From NCBI GenBank assembly GCA_031270785.1, contig JAISWM010000109.1, forward strand, positions 1 through 6,720: a DNA stretch of 6,720 nt, in the 5' to 3' direction. Source of the DNA: Oscillospiraceae bacterium. Its GTDB lineage: Bacteria; Bacillota; Clostridia; Oscillospirales; Acutalibacteraceae. Made by a program: the position numbers and the translations under genes. The notes under the pieces were generated by a model. It was not told the DNA's origin. It did not search any database and saw only the letters and a list, made by a program, of their open reading frames with translations. This document shows, in pieces, positions 5,126 through 6,720 of the stretch (within the stretch, counting starts at the first letter, position 1; each line of letters opens with the position of its first letter).

Positions 5126-5137
5126 GGAGAGCAATAG

Positions 5138-6589
5138 CTATAAAATATTATTTATAATTTCCCTTTCATCAAAATTATATTTTACTCCGTTTATCTCTTG
5201 ATATGTTTCGTGGCCTTTTCCCGCCAAGACTATAATGTCGCCATCTTTTGCATTTTCAATACAATATTTTATAGCTTTTTTTCTATTTGGTATAACTGTG
5301 TATTTTCCGTTGACTTTTTGCATTCCGACTTCTATATCTTTTATTATGTCGGCAGTGTTTTCAAAACGTGAATTATCTTCTGTAATGACCGATAAATCTG
5401 CCAATTTACCGGCTACCTCTCCCATTTCAAATCTCCTGTCTCTGGGTCTGTTTCCGCCGGCGCCAAAAAGAACTATTAATCTATTGGGATTATATTCTCT
5501 TAGCGTAATCAGAATGTTCTTCATACTTACGGCGTTGTGAGCGTAATCTATTAAGAAAGTATAATTGCCGCTGACTTTTACCGGTTCTACCCTGCCTTTG
5601 ACTTTGACTTTACTGATTCCCTCACGAATAATGCCTACGTCAATACCCTCATACTCGCAAAATAAACAAGCAGCAAGAGCGTTATACACGTTAAATCTTC
5701 CTGGCACAGGTATTTTTAAATCATATGCACAGCGGCTGGATTTAAATTTACATTCCACTCCAACATAACCCTGATTTACCATTAAATCGTCACTGCGGCA
5801 ACAAAGATCTGATGAACTATCAAAGCCAAAAGTCTTAATGCTGCAAGTACTGCTTTTTAAAATATCAAGGTACTTGTCATCATCATTATTTACAAATCCA
5901 ACCTCGCTATTTTTAAATAAAAGGCATTTTGAATTAAAATAATCTTCCATATTTTCGTGTTCGTTTGACCCGATATGGTCTTTGGAAAAATTCGTAAATA
6001 TAGAATAATTGAACTTAAATCCGCCAAGCCTATGGTGCTTAAGGCCCAAAGAAGACGCTTCTAAAACGGCATATTTATACCCTTTTTCAACCATATATGA
6101 TAAATAACTTTGTATTTCATAAGACTCCGGCGTAGTATTTTCAGTTTTTATCACTTTATTATGAAGCAGCACTCCTATGGTTCCTATAACTCCCGCTTTA
6201 TCCCCGTTTTGTTCCAGTATTGATTTTATCATGTAAGAAGTAGTCGTTTTCCCTTTAGTGCCTGTTATTCCAACAGTGATAAGTTTAGATGCGGGGTTAT
6301 CGAAAAAGTTACACGACATTTTAGCCAATTCTTTTCTGGCATTTTTTACTATTACGACATTTTCAAACGAGACCTCTAATTCACGCTCCGCTATTATAAC
6401 CACGCATCCTTTATTGATAGCGTCTTTAGCAAAAAAATGGCCGTCATTGTTAGCCCCATTTAAACACACAAACATACTTTCGCCGGAAACTTTTGCGGAA
6501 TTATAAGCTATATTGGAAATTTCCATATTCATATTGCTGCAATTGTTTTTTAAAATATCTACTCCATCTAAAATCTTAAATAATTTCAT
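5138..6589 (-). CDS. murE: UDP-N-acetylmuramoyl-tripeptide synthetase (MurE), probably meso-diaminopimelate-adding
   Basis: MurE is the cytoplasmic ATP-dependent ligase that adds the third stem-peptide residue to UDP-MurNAc-L-Ala-D-Glu. From ATG 6589 the product is 483 residues, a normal length, and GAGGTG lies 5 nt before the ATG. The frame extends upstream to 6634, but those 15 codons come from a palindromic element, so I reject that start. Seen: the N-terminal substrate domain, P-loop GTKGKTTT (110-117), TTPE (152-155), FTNFSKDH (198-205), K221 in DYFNSKCLLF as the likely carbamylated lysine, GRVEP (332-336), IDYAHN (347-352), GAGGNRPRDRR (376-386) and LAGKGHETYQEI near the end. The amino-acid selectivity motif is DNSR (405-408) where meso-DAP enzymes have DNPR; the Arg is kept, which argues for meso-DAP rather than lysine. 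No other mur gene is in the window; the upstream part of any operon lies beyond 6720. Confidence 0.95.
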   Translation of the reverse strand: MKLFKILDGVDILKNNCSNMNMEISNIAYNSAKVSGESMFVCLNGANNDGHFFAKDAINKGCVVIIAERELEVSFENVVIVKNARKELAKMSCNFFDNPASKLITVGITGTKGKTTTSYMIKSILEQNGDKAGVIGTIGVLLHNKVIKTENTTPESYEIQSYLSYMVEKGYKYAVLEASSLGLKHHRLGGFKFNYSIFTNFSKDHIGSNEHENMEDYFNSKCLLFKNSEVGFVNNDDDKYLDILKSSTCSIKTFGFDSSSDLCCRSDDLMVNQGYVGVECKFKSSRCAYDLKIPVPGRFNVYNALAACLFCEYEGIDVGIIREGISKVKVKGRVEPVKVSGNYTFLIDYAHNAVSMKNILITLREYNPNRLIVLFGAGGNRPRDRRFEMGEVAGKLADLSVITEDNSRFENTADIIKDIEVGMQKVNGKYTVIPNRKKAIKYCIENAKDGDIIVLAGKGHETYQEINGVKYNFDEREIINNIL

Positions 6590-6603
6590 CAAAACACCTC
6601 TAC

Positions 6604-6720
6604 TATAGCTGTTACGATTTAAAACAGCCCTCAAAAGTAAATTTATCCGTGTACTTTCTCCCAGCCGTCGGCTGGGAGAAAGTCATAAAAATCAGACGCT
6701 TTTCAAACGGAACAGCTATA
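6604..6720. repeat. Second type of palindromic element (F) just upstream of murE
   Basis: TATAGCTGTT (6604-6613) and AACAGCTATA (6711-6720) are perfect 10-base terminal inverted repeats; similarity continues inward imperfectly (TTTAAAA against TTGAAAA on the opposite strand). The centre is a perfect 14-bp stem, ACTTTCTCCCAGCC (6653-6666) with GGCTGGGAGAAAGT (6670-6683), loop GTC. The left arm also folds on itself (GCTGTT 6608-6613 with AACAGC 6623-6628). The terminal sequence does not match the other repeats, although the design is the same. It may continue past the window edge. It forms the 5' leader of murE and ends just before its ribosome binding site. Confidence 0.7.

Noticed and set aside
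6590..6634. Upstream in-frame extension of murE
   Set aside because: The 15 codons come from a palindromic element; ATG 6589 has GAGGTG 5 nt upstream and gives the normal MurE N-terminus.

Overview
The window looks like a piece of a low-GC Gram-positive chromosome, most likely class Clostridia (Oscillospirales-like). The grounds are the clostridial gene order rbgA(ylqF)-rnhB-yraN, a clostridial-style MurE, AGGAGG-type ribosome binding sites and an AT-rich background. This placement is inference from gene order and motifs; no database was searched. A eukaryotic-type phosphatase, a large protein with a Nif11-type leader, and intergenic spaces filled with palindromic repeats would fit a host-associated bacterium, for example a gut or protist symbiont. 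That part is speculative.

Layout from left to right. 1-908 (minus): N-terminal 302 residues of a membrane-anchored PPP-family (PP1-like) serine/threonine phosphatase, cut by the window edge, behind a perfect TTGACA-17-TATAAT promoter (949-977). 1114-3231 (minus): housekeeping operon rbgA (50S assembly GTPase), rnhB (RNase HII), yraN (UPF0102 nuclease-fold protein). 3679-4722 (plus): a 347-residue protein with an N-terminal Nif11-type leader ending in Gly-Gly, two hydrophobic segments, a Gln/Ala-rich 11-residue repeat and an unrecognised C-terminal domain of about 165 residues. 5138-6589 (minus): murE for peptidoglycan synthesis, with the Arg of the meso-diaminopimelate-recognition motif.

Threaded through the window is a family of roughly 90-bp palindromic elements: near-complete copies at 1510-1600, 3562-3650 and 5007-5095, and partial copies at 1017-1077, 1115-1137 and 3241-3300. 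Each complete copy has imperfect terminal inverted arms around a GC-rich hairpin. A second, different palindromic element of at least 117 bp (6604-6720) lies just upstream of murE. These elements have altered gene ends: both YraN and RnhB terminate inside repeat arms and share the tail -QNS-stop, and spurious N-terminal extensions of murE and of the Nif11-leader gene are repeat-derived.

The housekeeping genes are ordinary. The parts worth attention are the PP1-like phosphatase, the Nif11-leader protein with a large cargo (both with a signal-like segment, then a glycine-containing membrane segment, then a linker, then a domain), and the repeat family acting as a source of stop codons and C-terminal tails.
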